Shown one piece after another: positions 28,761-37,718 of a DNA stretch of 64,000 nt; within the stretch, counting starts at the first letter, position 1; each line of letters begins with the position of its first letter. Under the pieces are notes generated by a model, which had not been told where the DNA came from, did not search any database, and worked only from the letters and a program-made list of their open reading frames with translations. The translations under genes were made by a program, and so were the position numbers. The stretch lies in NCBI RefSeq assembly GCF_008014745.1, contig NZ_VPFD01000004.1, positions 309,152 to 373,151 on the forward strand. The letters run 5' to 3'. Origin of the DNA: Massilia arenae (GTDB taxonomy: Bacteria > Pseudomonadota > Gammaproteobacteria > Burkholderiales > Burkholderiaceae_D).

Positions 28761-28789
28761 AGTATAACGCAAAATCAAACTTGTGTAGA
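28761..28789 (-). promoter_or_regulatory. Promoter of the candidate ncRNA
   Basis: On the minus strand TCTACA (28784-28789) and TATACT (28761-28766) are spaced by 17 bp. The -35 element lies inside the last codons of the FimV-like gene and the -10 just after its stop codon at 28775. Confidence 0.55.
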
Positions 28790-29920
28790 CATTTCCTGTT
28801 CAGCGTCGTCCAGCTTCGGCTCGACCGGCTCCTGGCTCGCTTTCTTGCGCCCGAAACGTTGGCGCAAGCGGGCCATCAAGGGCACGCCGGGCATGGGCTG
28901 GATCTGCCCTGCCCGCTTGCGACGACGAACCACCAGGATTGCAGCGCCGGCCAGCGCCAGCACGGCGCCAAGGCCGCCGGCGATCCAGCCCCAGGGCATC
29001 GACGCCTCCGGTTCGGGCGCCGGACGCCGCCGCGCCGGATGCGGCTTGCTCGGGTCGGCCGGCCGCGGCTTGCTGACGGCGGCCGGGCTGGCGCCCAACG
29101 CCACCTGCAATACTTTTACCTTGTCTTCCAGCTGGCCGATCTGTTCGCGCAACTGCGCATTCTTGTAATCCAGCGCGGCGCACACGGTCGAACGGTCGAC
29201 GTCGGGCGCAGGCGCGCAGGCGGCTGGGGTAGCCGGGGCAGCCAGCGGCAGGGGCAGTCCCTTGGGGGCCGGCTTCGGCTCGGCTGCAGGTGCTGGCTTG
29301 GCTTCCTGTTTCGGCTCCGACCTGGATTCGGGTTTGGGTTCCTGCGTCGGTGTCGGCGCGATCTTCGCGACCACCGGCTTGGTCGGCGGAGGCGGACGCG
29401 GCCTTGGCGGCGGCTTGGCCACGACGGGCGCGGGCGCGGGCGTGTCGACCACGACCGGCGCCGCGATCCTGACAGGCGCCGGCGGTGGCGGCGGATTCGG
29501 ATTCGGCGCCATCGACAAGGTCACCAGGCGAACGCCACGCTGGCCGCCATCGGCCAATTCCAGGTACAAATGCAGGCGGCTTGATTCGACCGGGGCCAGC
29601 GACGTCACGTGCAGGAACTGGCGGCCAGCACGCTGCGTCACAGTCATATTGAGTGTCGACAGCACGTGCGGCATACCGATATTGGCGCCGCGGTAGACGT
29701 TCGGGTTGGCCAGGCGCACCTGGACCGGAGTCGCGGGGGCGTCGAGCATGGTCAGTTCGATGTCGGCCGCGAGCTGCTGGCCGATATAGGAACGCACCTG
29801 CGCGTCGCCCAGTTCGGCTGCGCCAGCGGCGCCGGACAGCAGCGCGCATGTGATGATCAGGGGGAGGCGGCTAGCCATAAGGAATACCGAGAGTGAAGCC
29901 CAAGCATGATTAACGGACAT
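28775..29920 (-). CDS. FimV-like membrane protein
   Basis: About 380 residues. The N-terminal signal segment ([16 protein letters not shown]) is followed by [20 protein letters not shown], the FimV N-terminal domain start, and by a beta-rich region to about residue 135. A long proline/lysine-rich linker follows ([20 protein letters not shown]). Then come a short coiled coil ([20 protein letters not shown]), a second hydrophobic helix ([20 protein letters not shown]) and a basic cytosolic tail. FimV proteins scaffold polar pili and T2SS in pseudomonads; this one lacks a LysM motif and the TPR-like C terminus. Start ATG 29920 or 29878; the latter gives the cleaner signal peptide. Confidence 0.75.
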   Translation of the reverse strand: MSVNHAWASLSVFLMASRLPLIITCALLSGAAGAAELGDAQVRSYIGQQLAADIELTMLDAPATPVQVRLANPNVYRGANIGMPHVLSTLNMTVTQRAGRQFLHVTSLAPVESSRLHLYLELADGGQRGVRLVTLSMAPNPNPPPPPAPVRIAAPVVVDTPAPAPVVAKPPPRPRPPPPTKPVVAKIAPTPTQEPKPESRSEPKQEAKPAPAAEPKPAPKGLPLPLAAPATPAACAPAPDVDRSTVCAALDYKNAQLREQIGQLEDKVKVLQVALGASPAAVSKPRPADPSKPHPARRRPAPEPEASMPWGWIAGGLGAVLALAGAAILVVRRRKRAGQIQPMPGVPLMARLRQRFGRKKASQEPVEPKLDDAEQEMSTQV

Positions 29921-29966
29921 TGCGATAAACTCTTTAATCCCAGCCCCTTGCATAACAGGAATGTCT

Positions 29967-31361
29967 ATGGAAAACAGGATTGAGAAGGACAGCTTTGGCC
30001 CGATCGAGGTACCCGCCGATCGTCTATGGGGTGCGCAGACCCAGCGCTCGCTCCACCACTTCCACATCTCCACCGAGCGCATGGCGCCCGAGCTGGTCGC
30101 GGCGCTGGCCCAGGTCAAGCGCGCGGCGGCGGCGGTCAACCGCTCGCTCGGCAAGCTTTCCAGCGACAAGGCCGACGCCATCATCCGGGCTGCGGACGAA
30201 GTGCTCGATGGCCGCCATCCGGCCGAATTCCCGCTCGCCGTGTGGCAGACCGGCTCGGGCACGCAGAGCAATATGAACATGAACGAAGTGCTGGCCAACC
30301 GCGGCTCCGAGCTGCTGGGCGGCGAGCGCGGCGAAGGCCGCATGCTGCACCCGAACGACCACGTCAATATGGGCCAGTCGTCGAACGACATCTTCCCGAC
30401 CGCCATGCACGTGGCCGCCGCCTGGGCCCTGGCCAAAGAGGTACTACCGGCGCTGGCCCAGCTGCGCGGCACCCTGTTGCGCAAGTCGCGCGACTTCGAG
30501 CCGATCGTCAAGATCGGCCGCACCCACCTGCAAGATGCGACCCCGCTGACCCTGGGCCAGGAATTCTCCGGCTACGTGGCCCAGCTCGAGTATTCCGAGC
30601 AGCAGCTCAAGTCCGCCCTGCCCGGCCTGCTGCTGCTGGCCGCCGGCGGCACCGCCGTGGGCACCGGCCTGAACGCCCACCCCGAATTCGCCGCCCGCAT
30701 CGCGGCCGAGCTCGGCTCGCGCACCGGCCTGTCGTTCAAGACCGCGCCGAACAAGTTCATGGCCCTGGCCGCCCACGACGCCATGGTCGCCGCCCACGGC
30801 GCCTTCAAGACCCTGGCCACGGCCCTCATGAAGATCGCCAACGACGTGCGCTGGATGGCGTCCGGGCCCCGCTCCGGCCTGGGCGAGATCACCATCCCCG
30901 AGAACGAGCCGGGCAGCTCGATCATGCCGGGCAAGGTCAATCCGACCCAGTGCGAGGCCCTCACCATGCTGTGCTGCCAGGTGTTCGGCAACGACGTCGC
31001 CATCACGGTCGGCGGCTCCCAGGGCAATTTCGAGCTCAATGTGTTCAAGCCCATGATCGTGCACAACTTCCTGCAAAGCGCGCGCCTGCTGGCCGACGGC
31101 ATGCGCTCCTTCGACGAGCATTGCGCGCAGGGGATCGAGCCGAATCGCGCCCGCATCGGCGAGCTGATGGAGAAGTCGCTGATGCTGGTGACTGCACTGG
31201 CGCCGCACATCGGGTATGATCGCGCCGCGCAGATCGCCAAGAAGGCATCGACGGACGGCCTGACCTTGCGCCAGGCCGCCCTGCAAAGCGGCTTCGTCGA
31301 CGAACAGCAGTTCGACCAATGGATCGTGCCGATCGACATGACGCGTCCGGATCCAGCGTAA
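29967..31361 (+). CDS. fumC: Fumarate hydratase, class II
   Basis: Iron-independent fumarase interconverting fumarate and L-malate in the TCA cycle. About 464 residues. [20 protein letters not shown] starts the family domain; [55 protein letters not shown] and the signature [15 protein letters not shown] are all present. Start at ATG 29967 is preferred because AGGA lies six bases upstream; ATG 29961 directly abuts that site. It diverges from the FimV-like gene. Confidence 0.97.
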   Translation: MENRIEKDSFGPIEVPADRLWGAQTQRSLHHFHISTERMAPELVAALAQVKRAAAAVNRSLGKLSSDKADAIIRAADEVLDGRHPAEFPLAVWQTGSGTQSNMNMNEVLANRGSELLGGERGEGRMLHPNDHVNMGQSSNDIFPTAMHVAAAWALAKEVLPALAQLRGTLLRKSRDFEPIVKIGRTHLQDATPLTLGQEFSGYVAQLEYSEQQLKSALPGLLLLAAGGTAVGTGLNAHPEFAARIAAELGSRTGLSFKTAPNKFMALAAHDAMVAAHGAFKTLATALMKIANDVRWMASGPRSGLGEITIPENEPGSSIMPGKVNPTQCEALTMLCCQVFGNDVAITVGGSQGNFELNVFKPMIVHNFLQSARLLADGMRSFDEHCAQGIEPNRARIGELMEKSLMLVTALAPHIGYDRAAQIAKKASTDGLTLRQAALQSGFVDEQQFDQWIVPIDMTRPDPA

Positions 31362-31478
31362 TCCGACGAGGGCGCGCAGGGTTGGCGCAGCCGCCAACCC
31401 ACGCGCATGCGCCTTCGCGCGCGCACATACTGAGCGGCCTCATCAATCGTACGCCGCCTTCACCAACCCGAGGATAGA

Positions 31479-31691
31479 ATGCAAAAAATAGTTTTCGATT
31501 TGACATCAGAATTCGTCGAGGTCAATCAGCTGCTGAAGCTGGTCGGCCTGGTCGACAGCGGCGGCGCCGGCAAGAACATGGTCGCCAGCGGCGTGGTGTC
31601 GGTCGATGGTAAACAGGAGCTGCGCAAGACGGCGAAGATCCGCACTGGCCAGACCGTCTCGGTCGGCGACGTGCGCATCACCGTGCAGTAA
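31479..31691 (+). CDS. S4-domain RNA-binding protein (YbcJ/RlbA family)
   Basis: 70 residues, a single S4-like RNA-binding domain: FVEVNQLLKLVGLVDSGGAG, KNMVASGVVSVDGKQELRKT and KIRTGQTVSVGDVRITVQ. This is the YbcJ/RlbA type, thought to bind structured RNA or ribosomes. The ribosome-binding site GAGGAT is close to ATG 31479. It follows fumC by 117 bases and may be a separate unit. Confidence 0.9.
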   Translation: MQKIVFDLTSEFVEVNQLLKLVGLVDSGGAGKNMVASGVVSVDGKQELRKTAKIRTGQTVSVGDVRITVQ

Positions 31692-31834
31692 GCTGTTGGG
31701 GGCCCAAGTCGGGCCTATAGTGCGAAGAAATGGGGCGCCAGAATGGCGTTCTTATGTTTGCGCGCTAACAAACAGAGCGGGGCTTCCTTGTTTATATTTT
31801 AAGACGTCACTCATACGGCTTAGAGGTGAAGGCG

Positions 31835-32119
31835 ATGGAAACCCCGGAACACCATGCACAATCGCAGGAGCAATTGATTGGCGACCTGCGCCTCGTGATC
31901 GAAAACGCGGAAGAACTGCTCAAGAATACCGATCACTATTCCAGCGCCCTGTACCAGAATGCGCGCGCCAAGCTGTCGCTCGCCCTGGAAGCGGCGAATG
32001 AAGAACTGTCGCGCTTCGAGGATGCGCAACTGGAGCGCATGATGGCCGCCACCCGCGCCGCCAACGATCGCTACCAGGACAGGTCCGGCGAAGACCGTAT
32101 CCTGCGTGCCTTCCACTGA
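31835..32119 (+). CDS. DUF883-like helical protein lacking the membrane anchor
   Basis: 94 residues from ATG 31835, preceded by GAGGTGAAGG. EQLIGDLRLVIENAEELLKN is the N-terminal pattern of the ElaB/YqjD/YgaM (DUF883) family, ribosome- and membrane-associated proteins. The usual C-terminal GxxxG-containing transmembrane helix is missing: the protein ends DRYQDRSGEDRILRAFH just before a terminator. It therefore looks soluble. No frameshift that would restore a helix is visible. Confidence 0.65.
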   Translation: METPEHHAQSQEQLIGDLRLVIENAEELLKNTDHYSSALYQNARAKLSLALEAANEELSRFEDAQLERMMAATRAANDRYQDRSGEDRILRAFH

Positions 32120-32134
32120 ACGACGAAAGCAAAA

Positions 32135-32157
32135 ACCCGGCATGCTAGCCGGGTTTC
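32135..32157. terminator. Terminator after DUF883-like gene
   Basis: AAACCCGGC and GCCGGGTTT form a symmetric stem around ATGCTA and could serve both the plus-strand gene and the convergent yjfB-type gene. Confidence 0.8.
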
Positions 32158-32234
32158 AACGGACGATAAACAATCCCGTGTGATCTTCGATCCGGCTTTC
32201 GCGCTTAAGTTCGCACCGGATGCCAGCCTTGGAT

Positions 32235-32426
32235 TCAGGCTTTGGTATTGATCGTATTGCCCAGGTGCGGCGGCAGGTTTTGCGGTTGCGGCAGCGCGTC
32301 GAGCAGCTGTGCGGCCGACACCGCCTGGATGTCCATGGATTTCTTGAGCATCGTAACGCCCACTTCCTGACGGATACCGGTTTCGGCCATGCTGGTTGCA
32401 AGCTTGGCAATGTTCGTGACGTCCAT
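32235..32426 (-). CDS. YjfB family putative motility protein
   Basis: 63 residues (MDVTNIAKLATSMAETGIRQ start, then EVGVTMLKKSMDIQAVSAAQ and LLDALPQPQNLPPHLGNTIN). This matches YjfB-type proteins annotated as putative motility proteins and placed in sigma-D or flagellar regulons in other bacteria; the biochemical role is unknown. A GGAGAGG ribosome-binding site precedes the start. It is downstream of mobB on the same strand. Confidence 0.85.
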   Translation of the reverse strand: MDVTNIAKLATSMAETGIRQEVGVTMLKKSMDIQAVSAAQLLDALPQPQNLPPHLGNTINTKA

Positions 32427-32449
32427 ACACCTCTCCAGAAAAAGACTTG

Positions 32450-33034
32450 TCAGTCTTTAACGGCCCCATCGACCAGAACTTGAGGGTGCGTCTTTAACCA
32501 TCCGCAAACCCAATCCACTACCCGGCCCAGATCGTTCAAGTCGAGCCAGGCGAGTCCGGCGCGCGCATCAAGCGGCCGCGCAACGTCCGAGACCACGGCC
32601 AGGATCGCGACATCGTCCCGGAACAGCGGCGGTTTGCCCAGGCTCGGGCGGTGCACTTCGAGCTTGGGCAGGGATTCCCATTTATAACCTTCGACCAGGG
32701 TCAGGTCGGCCGGCGACAGCCGCGCCAGCAGCTCGTCCAGTCCTGGCTCCGGCGCTGCGCGCAGCTCACGCATGATGGCAATGCGGTAAGGCGAGGCGAT
32801 CATCACCTCGGCCGCCCCGGCCAGGCGCAGGCGCGCGCTGTCCTTGCGCGGCGGCTCGAGTTCGATGTCGTGGTGGCTGTGCTTGACGATATTGACCCGC
32901 AAGCCATCCTGCGCCAGGCGCGCGACCAGCCCTTCCAGCAAGGTGGTCTTGCCGCTGCCCGACCAGCCCACCACGCCCAGGACCGGACCGGGTCTCTGCC
33001 CTTGCGTCGTACCCGGCACGTCAGTACGCGACAC
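32450..33034 (-). CDS. mobB: Molybdopterin-guanine dinucleotide biosynthesis protein B
   Basis: GTP-binding protein of 194 residues that assists MobA in adding GMP to molybdopterin. The Walker A is [40 protein letters not shown] is the family switch region, followed by [20 protein letters not shown]. It overlaps the end of gspB by 14 bases, so it is probably expressed from the gspAB unit, although the functions look unrelated. Confidence 0.93.
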   Translation of the reverse strand: MSRTDVPGTTQGQRPGPVLGVVGWSGSGKTTLLEGLVARLAQDGLRVNIVKHSHHDIELEPPRKDSARLRLAGAAEVMIASPYRIAIMRELRAAPEPGLDELLARLSPADLTLVEGYKWESLPKLEVHRPSLGKPPLFRDDVAILAVVSDVARPLDARAGLAWLDLNDLGRVVDWVCGWLKTHPQVLVDGAVKD

Positions 33035-33725
33035 GGTAGCGGGTTCCCCGGTAGTTCATCACCGCCGCCTTCGGCATCAGGCGCTCGAGCACCAGGCCGG
33101 GCGCCACTTCCTCGCCTTCGCGGCGCAGCATCTTGTCCACTAGCAGCAAGCTCTCGCCCGGCGTCGGCGAATAGATGTAGCCGCCGACGCTCACTTGCGG
33201 GATCTCGCGCCTGACCGCCTCGGGCAATTGCTGCAGGGTGCGCAGGTTTTCCTCGCCGGCCGGCTGGGCCGCCGCCACGGGCGCGGGTGCGACCGGCGGT
33301 GCGGAAACCGGCGCTTCGGCCACCCGCACCGGCAGCGGTGCTGGCGCAGCCACCTTGGCCGGAGCCGACGCCGGCTTCGCGGCCACCAGCGCAGCTTCGC
33401 GCGGTGCCGGTGCCGGTGCCGGTGTTGGTGCCGGGGCCGGCGCTGGGGCGACAGGCGGCACGACAGCCGCCGTCGGCGCGGGAGCCGGCACGTTCACCGG
33501 CGCCGTCGCCAGCCGCACCGGCTGTTCGCCCCCATGGCGCACCCACAGCAAGACGCCCGCCGCCACCAGCACGCCCAGGCCGAGGCCGATCACGAGATTG
33601 CGCCGGTTCCCGCCCTGGGCGCGGTCCGGCGCCGCATACATCGGCGGCGGCGCATGGATGGTCGGGGCGTTGCCCAGCTGGCGTTCGGCCTGGGCCTTCT
33701 TGAGTGCTTCGAGGATGTACGACAT
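33021..33725 (-). CDS. gspB: General secretion pathway protein GspB
   Basis: 234 residues. A short cytosolic N terminus ([20 protein letters not shown], the GspB/ExeB start), one transmembrane helix ([20 protein letters not shown], about 43-62), a long alanine/proline-rich periplasmic stretch ([17 protein letters not shown]), and the conserved C-terminal domain ([30 protein letters not shown]). GspB works with GspA to let the T2SS secretin assemble through the peptidoglycan. Start one base after gspA ends. Confidence 0.93.
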   Translation of the reverse strand: MSYILEALKKAQAERQLGNAPTIHAPPPMYAAPDRAQGGNRRNLVIGLGLGVLVAAGVLLWVRHGGEQPVRLATAPVNVPAPAPTAAVVPPVAPAPAPAPTPAPAPAPREAALVAAKPASAPAKVAAPAPLPVRVAEAPVSAPPVAPAPVAAAQPAGEENLRTLQQLPEAVRREIPQVSVGGYIYSPTPGESLLLVDKMLRREGEEVAPGLVLERLMPKAAVMNYRGTRYRVAY

Positions 33726-33726
33726 A

Positions 33727-35358
33727 TCAGTTTCCCGTCCCCTTCACTGGACCGGCCAGCAGGCGCGGCTCGACCACGCCGGACAGCTGGTTGAGACGCA
33801 TATAAGTACGCGGCCCGGCCACGCCGTCCGCCTTCAGGTCCTGGGCTGCCTGGAAGGCGCGCAGCCATTCCTGGGTGCGCGCATCGAGCGGCTGGTCGAG
33901 CGCTGGCGCGGTTGTCTTGTTCAGGCCGGCCAGGCGCTGGGCGATCCAGTCGACGTCGGGACCACGGTCGCCCTGCCCCACGACGTCGCGGAACGCCCCC
34001 GGCATGCGCCAGAAAGTCGTGAACTCGCCGCCGAAGCGCGCGACGAAGGCGGGAATGGCGACCCGCTCGCGGCGCCCGTCCACGGCCAGCAGCACGCTGT
34101 CCTCGTCCATCCCGGCCAGCACCGCATACCCGGTGCGCTGACCGTCGTGCAGGGTGACCACGGCCGGCCGGTCCAGCAGGCGCAGCTCGTACAGGCCGCC
34201 CCGCCCCCCGTGGCAGCGCAGGTTGGCGCGCTGGGCCGCCTCGCAGGTCGCCTTCGGGCTGGCGCCGGCAATGCCGGCGAACGACGGCCCCCACAGCGCA
34301 GCCAGCGCACGCAGCGCATCGTTCTCGCTCTTGCCAGCCGCGAAATCGGCGCCGGCCGCGGGCGCCGCCTTGATCGACGCAGGCGCCGGCCTGGCCGCCA
34401 CCTGCTTCACGGCCGGCGGCGCCGCTTGCGCGCTAGCCGGCTGCGCCTGCTGCTGAGGCAGCATCTGCCAGGCCGCGGCGCTGATCGCCACCCCGGCCAG
34501 CACCCCGCCCGCCAGCAGCGGCCAGCGCAGCGGCTTGCGTGCCGCCGGCTCGCCGGCAAACACTTCCTCGGCCGACTTGAGCAGGATGGCGCGCGTGACC
34601 TGCGGGCTGTTCTCGACGTAGGCGCCCAGCAGCGCACGGTCGCACAGCAGGTTGATCCGGCGCGGCACGCCATGCGTCAGGCGGTGCACCACAGGCGTCA
34701 GGCCCGCAGGGAACGGCATTCCGGCCGCCCCGGACACCGCCAGCCGGTGCGCGATATAGGCGCCGGTTTCCTGCTCGGACAGCGGCCCCAGGTGGTAGCG
34801 CGCAATCACGCGCTGGGCCAGCTGCTCCAGTTCCGGCCGTGCCAGCATCGTGCGCAGCTCGGGCTGGCCGATCAGGATGATCTGCAGCAGCTTGCGCTCG
34901 CTCGTCTCGAGATTGGTCAGCAGGCGCAGCTGCTCGAGCACTTCGCTCGACAGGTTCTGGGCCTCGTCGATCACCAGCACATTGTTCAGGCCCTGGGCAT
35001 GCGATTCGAGCAGGTGGCGGTTGATCGCATCTACATGGGATTTGACGCCGCTCACGCCTGGCGGCAATGCGATGTGCAGCTCGTCGCAAATCGTCTGCAA
35101 CAGCTCTTCGGCGTTCAGGCGCGGATTGAAAATATAGGCCAGGCGGCAGTTATCGGGAATCTGCTCGATGAAACAGCGGCACACGGTGGTCTTGCCGGCG
35201 CCGATCTCGCCGGTCAGCAGGACGAAGCCGCCGCCGCTGCCGATGCCGTACAGCAGGTGGGCCAGCGCCTCGCGGTGCCGCTCGCTCATGAACAGGTAGC
35301 GCGGATCGGGCGCGATCGAGAACGGGGCGTGCTTGAGCTGGAAATAGTGGTTGTACAT
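33727..35358 (-). CDS. gspA: General secretion pathway protein GspA (ExeA-like ATPase)
   Basis: 543 residues. The cytosolic AAA ATPase half starts MYNHYFQLKHAPFSIAPDPR and has Walker A LTGEIGAGKTTVCRCF and Walker B NVLVIDEAQNLS, with GVPRRINLLCDRALLGAY as the sensor region. A single transmembrane helix lies near residues 280-300 (WPLLAGGVLAGVAISAAAW). The periplasmic part ends in a peptidoglycan-binding-type domain (LDARTQEWLRAFQAAQDLKA, GVAGPRTYMRLN). With GspB it links T2SS assembly to the cell wall. The rest of the T2SS operon is not in the window. Confidence 0.94.
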   Translation of the reverse strand: MYNHYFQLKHAPFSIAPDPRYLFMSERHREALAHLLYGIGSGGGFVLLTGEIGAGKTTVCRCFIEQIPDNCRLAYIFNPRLNAEELLQTICDELHIALPPGVSGVKSHVDAINRHLLESHAQGLNNVLVIDEAQNLSSEVLEQLRLLTNLETSERKLLQIILIGQPELRTMLARPELEQLAQRVIARYHLGPLSEQETGAYIAHRLAVSGAAGMPFPAGLTPVVHRLTHGVPRRINLLCDRALLGAYVENSPQVTRAILLKSAEEVFAGEPAARKPLRWPLLAGGVLAGVAISAAAWQMLPQQQAQPASAQAAPPAVKQVAARPAPASIKAAPAAGADFAAGKSENDALRALAALWGPSFAGIAGASPKATCEAAQRANLRCHGGRGGLYELRLLDRPAVVTLHDGQRTGYAVLAGMDEDSVLLAVDGRRERVAIPAFVARFGGEFTTFWRMPGAFRDVVGQGDRGPDVDWIAQRLAGLNKTTAPALDQPLDARTQEWLRAFQAAQDLKADGVAGPRTYMRLNQLSGVVEPRLLAGPVKGTGN

Positions 35359-35384
35359 GCGTTGGACCGTACGATGTGGCGTGG

Positions 35385-35882
35385 CTAGCGGCCCGGAGGC
35401 TGGGGCTTGAACTTCGCGCAGTATATTTTGCTTTTGTCCCTGGCGTAGGCGATCGTGCTGCCCGGGTTGGATTTACGCAAAGGGTAGCGCGAGGCATCCA
35501 CCGGCTTGAAGGCGACGCCGGCGCCGTCGCGCACCGACTTCTCGAATTCCTCGGGCTTGCTGTCGACGATGGCGGCGACGAACACCAGATTGCTGCTATC
35601 GTCGCTGACCATCACCTCGCTCACCTGGGCGCCCCACAGCGAGGCCTCGGTCTTGAACCACCAAGCCCCGCCCTCGCGCTTGTAGGCCGGGCCGAAGGCC
35701 TGGGTCAGGTAGGCGTGGAAATAGGCGTTGTCCAGCTGGCTGCGGCACAGCAGCGCGCTGCCGATCACCGGGCCGAAGGTCGACGGCGCCGCCAGCGCGC
35801 CGGAGCAAGCGAGTCCTGCCAGCAGCGCCAAGGCGCGCAGCATGGACCGGGTCTTGCCCTGCAGCCCTGGGTGGCGAATCAT
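35385..35882 (-). CDS. Secreted hypothetical protein
   Basis: 165 residues, unrecognised. The start ATG 35882 has AAGG six bases upstream. A basic N terminus leads into a signal peptide (SMLRALALLAGLACSGALAA). The mature part includes STFGPVIGSALLCRSQLDNA, GGAWWFKTEASLWGAQVSEV and SNLVFVAAIVDSKPEEFEKS, with two cysteines that could form a disulfide. It starts a short distance upstream of gspA on the same strand and may share its transcript. Probably periplasmic. Confidence 0.7.
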   Translation of the reverse strand: MIRHPGLQGKTRSMLRALALLAGLACSGALAAPSTFGPVIGSALLCRSQLDNAYFHAYLTQAFGPAYKREGGAWWFKTEASLWGAQVSEVMVSDDSSNLVFVAAIVDSKPEEFEKSVRDGAGVAFKPVDASRYPLRKSNPGSTIAYARDKSKIYCAKFKPQPPGR

Positions 35883-36082
35883 GGACATCCTTTTTTCGAC
35901 GATCTCGACATTATGACATTCCACGCCGTGGCGGGCACCGCGGATTGTCGCAAACGACGCACGGTTCGTCGCCTGCAGGCGCAGTCGGGTCCCCGAATCC
36001 ACCGTTCCGTCGGTTTCGTCATACGCCGCGCGCGCCGCCGGCGTATCGTTCAGGCTCCCATCGACTCCAGGCCAGGAACACT

Positions 36083-37432
36083 ATGCACATCGTACAAAAG
36101 ACCACCCTGGTGGCCGTCGCCCTCGGCGCCGCCTTCCTATCGATCGACGACAGCCTGGCGGATACTCCGGCCAGGGCGGTCTCCGAACAGCGCAATGTCG
36201 CCGCCTTCAGCGCCATCGAGCTGAATGGTCCGTACGAGGTGGCCATCGACACCCAGGGCCGGGCCGGCCTGAGCCTGCGCGGCGAACGCCAGCAGCTGGA
36301 CGAGGTCGAGACCTTCGTGCGCGGCGACACCCTGGTGGTGCGGCCCAAAGGGGGCAAGCTGTTCAGCTTCGGCTTCGGCCAGCGGCGCGAGACCGTGGTC
36401 ATCCACATCGGCGCGCCGGCACTGAAAAGCCTCTCGATGTCGGGCAGCGGCGACACCACGCTGGGCCAGGTGAGCGGCGAGCGTTTCGCGCTCGACCTCA
36501 GTGGGCCGGGCGACCTGGAAGTCTCGGGTGCGGTGCGCGACCTGGCGCTCACCGTCAGCGGCAGCGGCGACGCCCAGCTGCAGCGACTGCGGGCCAGCAA
36601 TGTGGCGCTCACGCTGTCCGGTCCTGGCGACGTGCGGCTGGCCAATATCGACGGCTCCCTGCACGCCAACATCAGCGGCTCGGGCGACCTGGAGGCCGAC
36701 GGCCTGCGCCTGGGGCGCCTCGACGCGCGCCTGTCCGGCCCCGGCGACATGGTGCTGCGCGGCGCCAGCGGTGACGTGCGCGCCGAAGTGACCGGCTCGG
36801 GCTCCTTCGACGCCTGCGACCTGGCCGCCGGCCGTGCCAGCACCATGCAGAGCGGTCCCGGCGACGTCTGCCTGGGCGGCGCCATCGCCCAGCTCGACGC
36901 CGAGGTCGGCGGCTCGGGCAACCTGACCGCGCTCGGCCTGCGCGCGCAGGCGGCCACCTTGCGCATGCACGGTCCGGGTGATGTCCGGTTGGCCGGCACG
37001 GTGGGCGAGTTCAAGGCGCAGCTGTCGGGCTCGGGCGACCTCGATGCCGGCGGCCTCGCCGTCACCAAAGCCATGCTCAAGGCGCGCGGCCCGGGCGGCA
37101 TCGAACTGGCCCAGGTCTCGGACACGCTGGAGGCGGAACTGCGCGGCTCGGGCAGCCTGACGTCGGCGATCCAGGGCAAGCGCCTGGTCCTGACCTCGGA
37201 CGGCCCGGGCGGCGCCCGCATCAGCGGCCAGGTCGGGATGGTCCACGCCCGCCTGAGCGGCTCGGGCAGCCTGGATGGCAACCGCCTGAAGGCCGACCGC
37301 GCCGACATCGCGGTCAGCGGCCCCGGCACGGCCCGGGTGCACGTGGCCGAACGCGTGGGCAATGCGCCTGCGGGCGGCAACGGCCAGCTGCTGGTGGTCG
37401 ACCGTCGCGGCAGCAGCCACGCGCCGCAGTAG
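36083..37432 (+). CDS. GIN/DUF2807 domain protein with 16 alternating repeats
   Basis: 449 residues from ATG 36083 (AGGA upstream). Signal peptide (TTLVAVALGAAFLSIDDSLA), then a domain of the DUF2807 'head GIN' type: VAAFSAIELNGPYEVAIDTQ. From about residue 115 on come 16 repeats of 19-20 residues. Odd repeats carry SGSGD-type turns (VSGSGDAQL, ISGSGDLEA, LSGSGDLDA), and even ones SGPGD-type turns (LSGPGDLEV, LSGPGDVRL, LSGPGDMVL). The pattern drifts toward the end (LRGSGSL, SDGPGGA, VSGPGTA). A long beta-helix is predicted. Function unknown; an adhesin-like or envelope role is a guess. Confidence 0.85.
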   Translation: MHIVQKTTLVAVALGAAFLSIDDSLADTPARAVSEQRNVAAFSAIELNGPYEVAIDTQGRAGLSLRGERQQLDEVETFVRGDTLVVRPKGGKLFSFGFGQRRETVVIHIGAPALKSLSMSGSGDTTLGQVSGERFALDLSGPGDLEVSGAVRDLALTVSGSGDAQLQRLRASNVALTLSGPGDVRLANIDGSLHANISGSGDLEADGLRLGRLDARLSGPGDMVLRGASGDVRAEVTGSGSFDACDLAAGRASTMQSGPGDVCLGGAIAQLDAEVGGSGNLTALGLRAQAATLRMHGPGDVRLAGTVGEFKAQLSGSGDLDAGGLAVTKAMLKARGPGGIELAQVSDTLEAELRGSGSLTSAIQGKRLVLTSDGPGGARISGQVGMVHARLSGSGSLDGNRLKADRADIAVSGPGTARVHVAERVGNAPAGGNGQLLVVDRRGSSHAPQ

Positions 37433-37643
37433 ACCACAAACAACGGCCGCCACCTGCGGCGCGCCGTTCTGACCTTGCGCCGGGGCCAGCAGTACAGTCT
37501 CGGCGATACTTCTTCCGCCGCTCCTTCCACGTCCTCGCCCACGCTCCGCACAGTACCAATAACAATACCAATCCTACGTTCCATCACCAGACCGTTCGCC
37601 AGCATAAGCGCAAGCTATACCTGGCCTTTGGTCTGCATTGGCG

Positions 37644-37660
37644 AATACCAGTTAAATACC
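37644..37660 (+). promoter_or_regulatory. Candidate operator of the GlcNAc operon
   Basis: Two direct repeats AATACC (37644-37649 and 37655-37660, in AATACCAG and AATACCTG) are spaced 11 bp, one helical turn, and lie immediately upstream of the -35 box. They are a candidate site for the UTRA regulator at 46163-46921; this is inference. Confidence 0.4.
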
Positions 37661-37662
37661 TG

Positions 37663-37691
37663 TTGACATCGAGATAGGGCCTGCCTATAGT
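37663..37691 (+). promoter_or_regulatory. Promoter of the GlcNAc salvage operon
   Basis: TTGACA (37663-37668) and TATAGT (37686-37691) with a 17-bp spacer, nearly consensus sigma70. Initiation near 37698 would leave a leader of about 20 bases before ATG 37719. Confidence 0.8.
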
Positions 37692-37718
37692 GCCTTGACC
37701 CCATTTCCCTCACCTACC

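Noticed and set aside
28480-28767. Small plus-strand open frames of 84-95 codons over the candidate ncRNA.
   Set aside because: No ribosome-binding site, no recognisable protein pattern, and the DNA is better explained by paired RNA arms with a minus-strand promoter and terminator.
33238-35388. Long plus-strand open frame (716 codons) opposite gspA/gspB.
   Set aside because: It is antisense to two well-recognised genes and has the Arg/His/Gln-rich composition typical of shadow frames in GC-rich DNA. Similar long antisense frames over gyrA, aroA, the S9 peptidase and M16 genes were dropped for the same reason.
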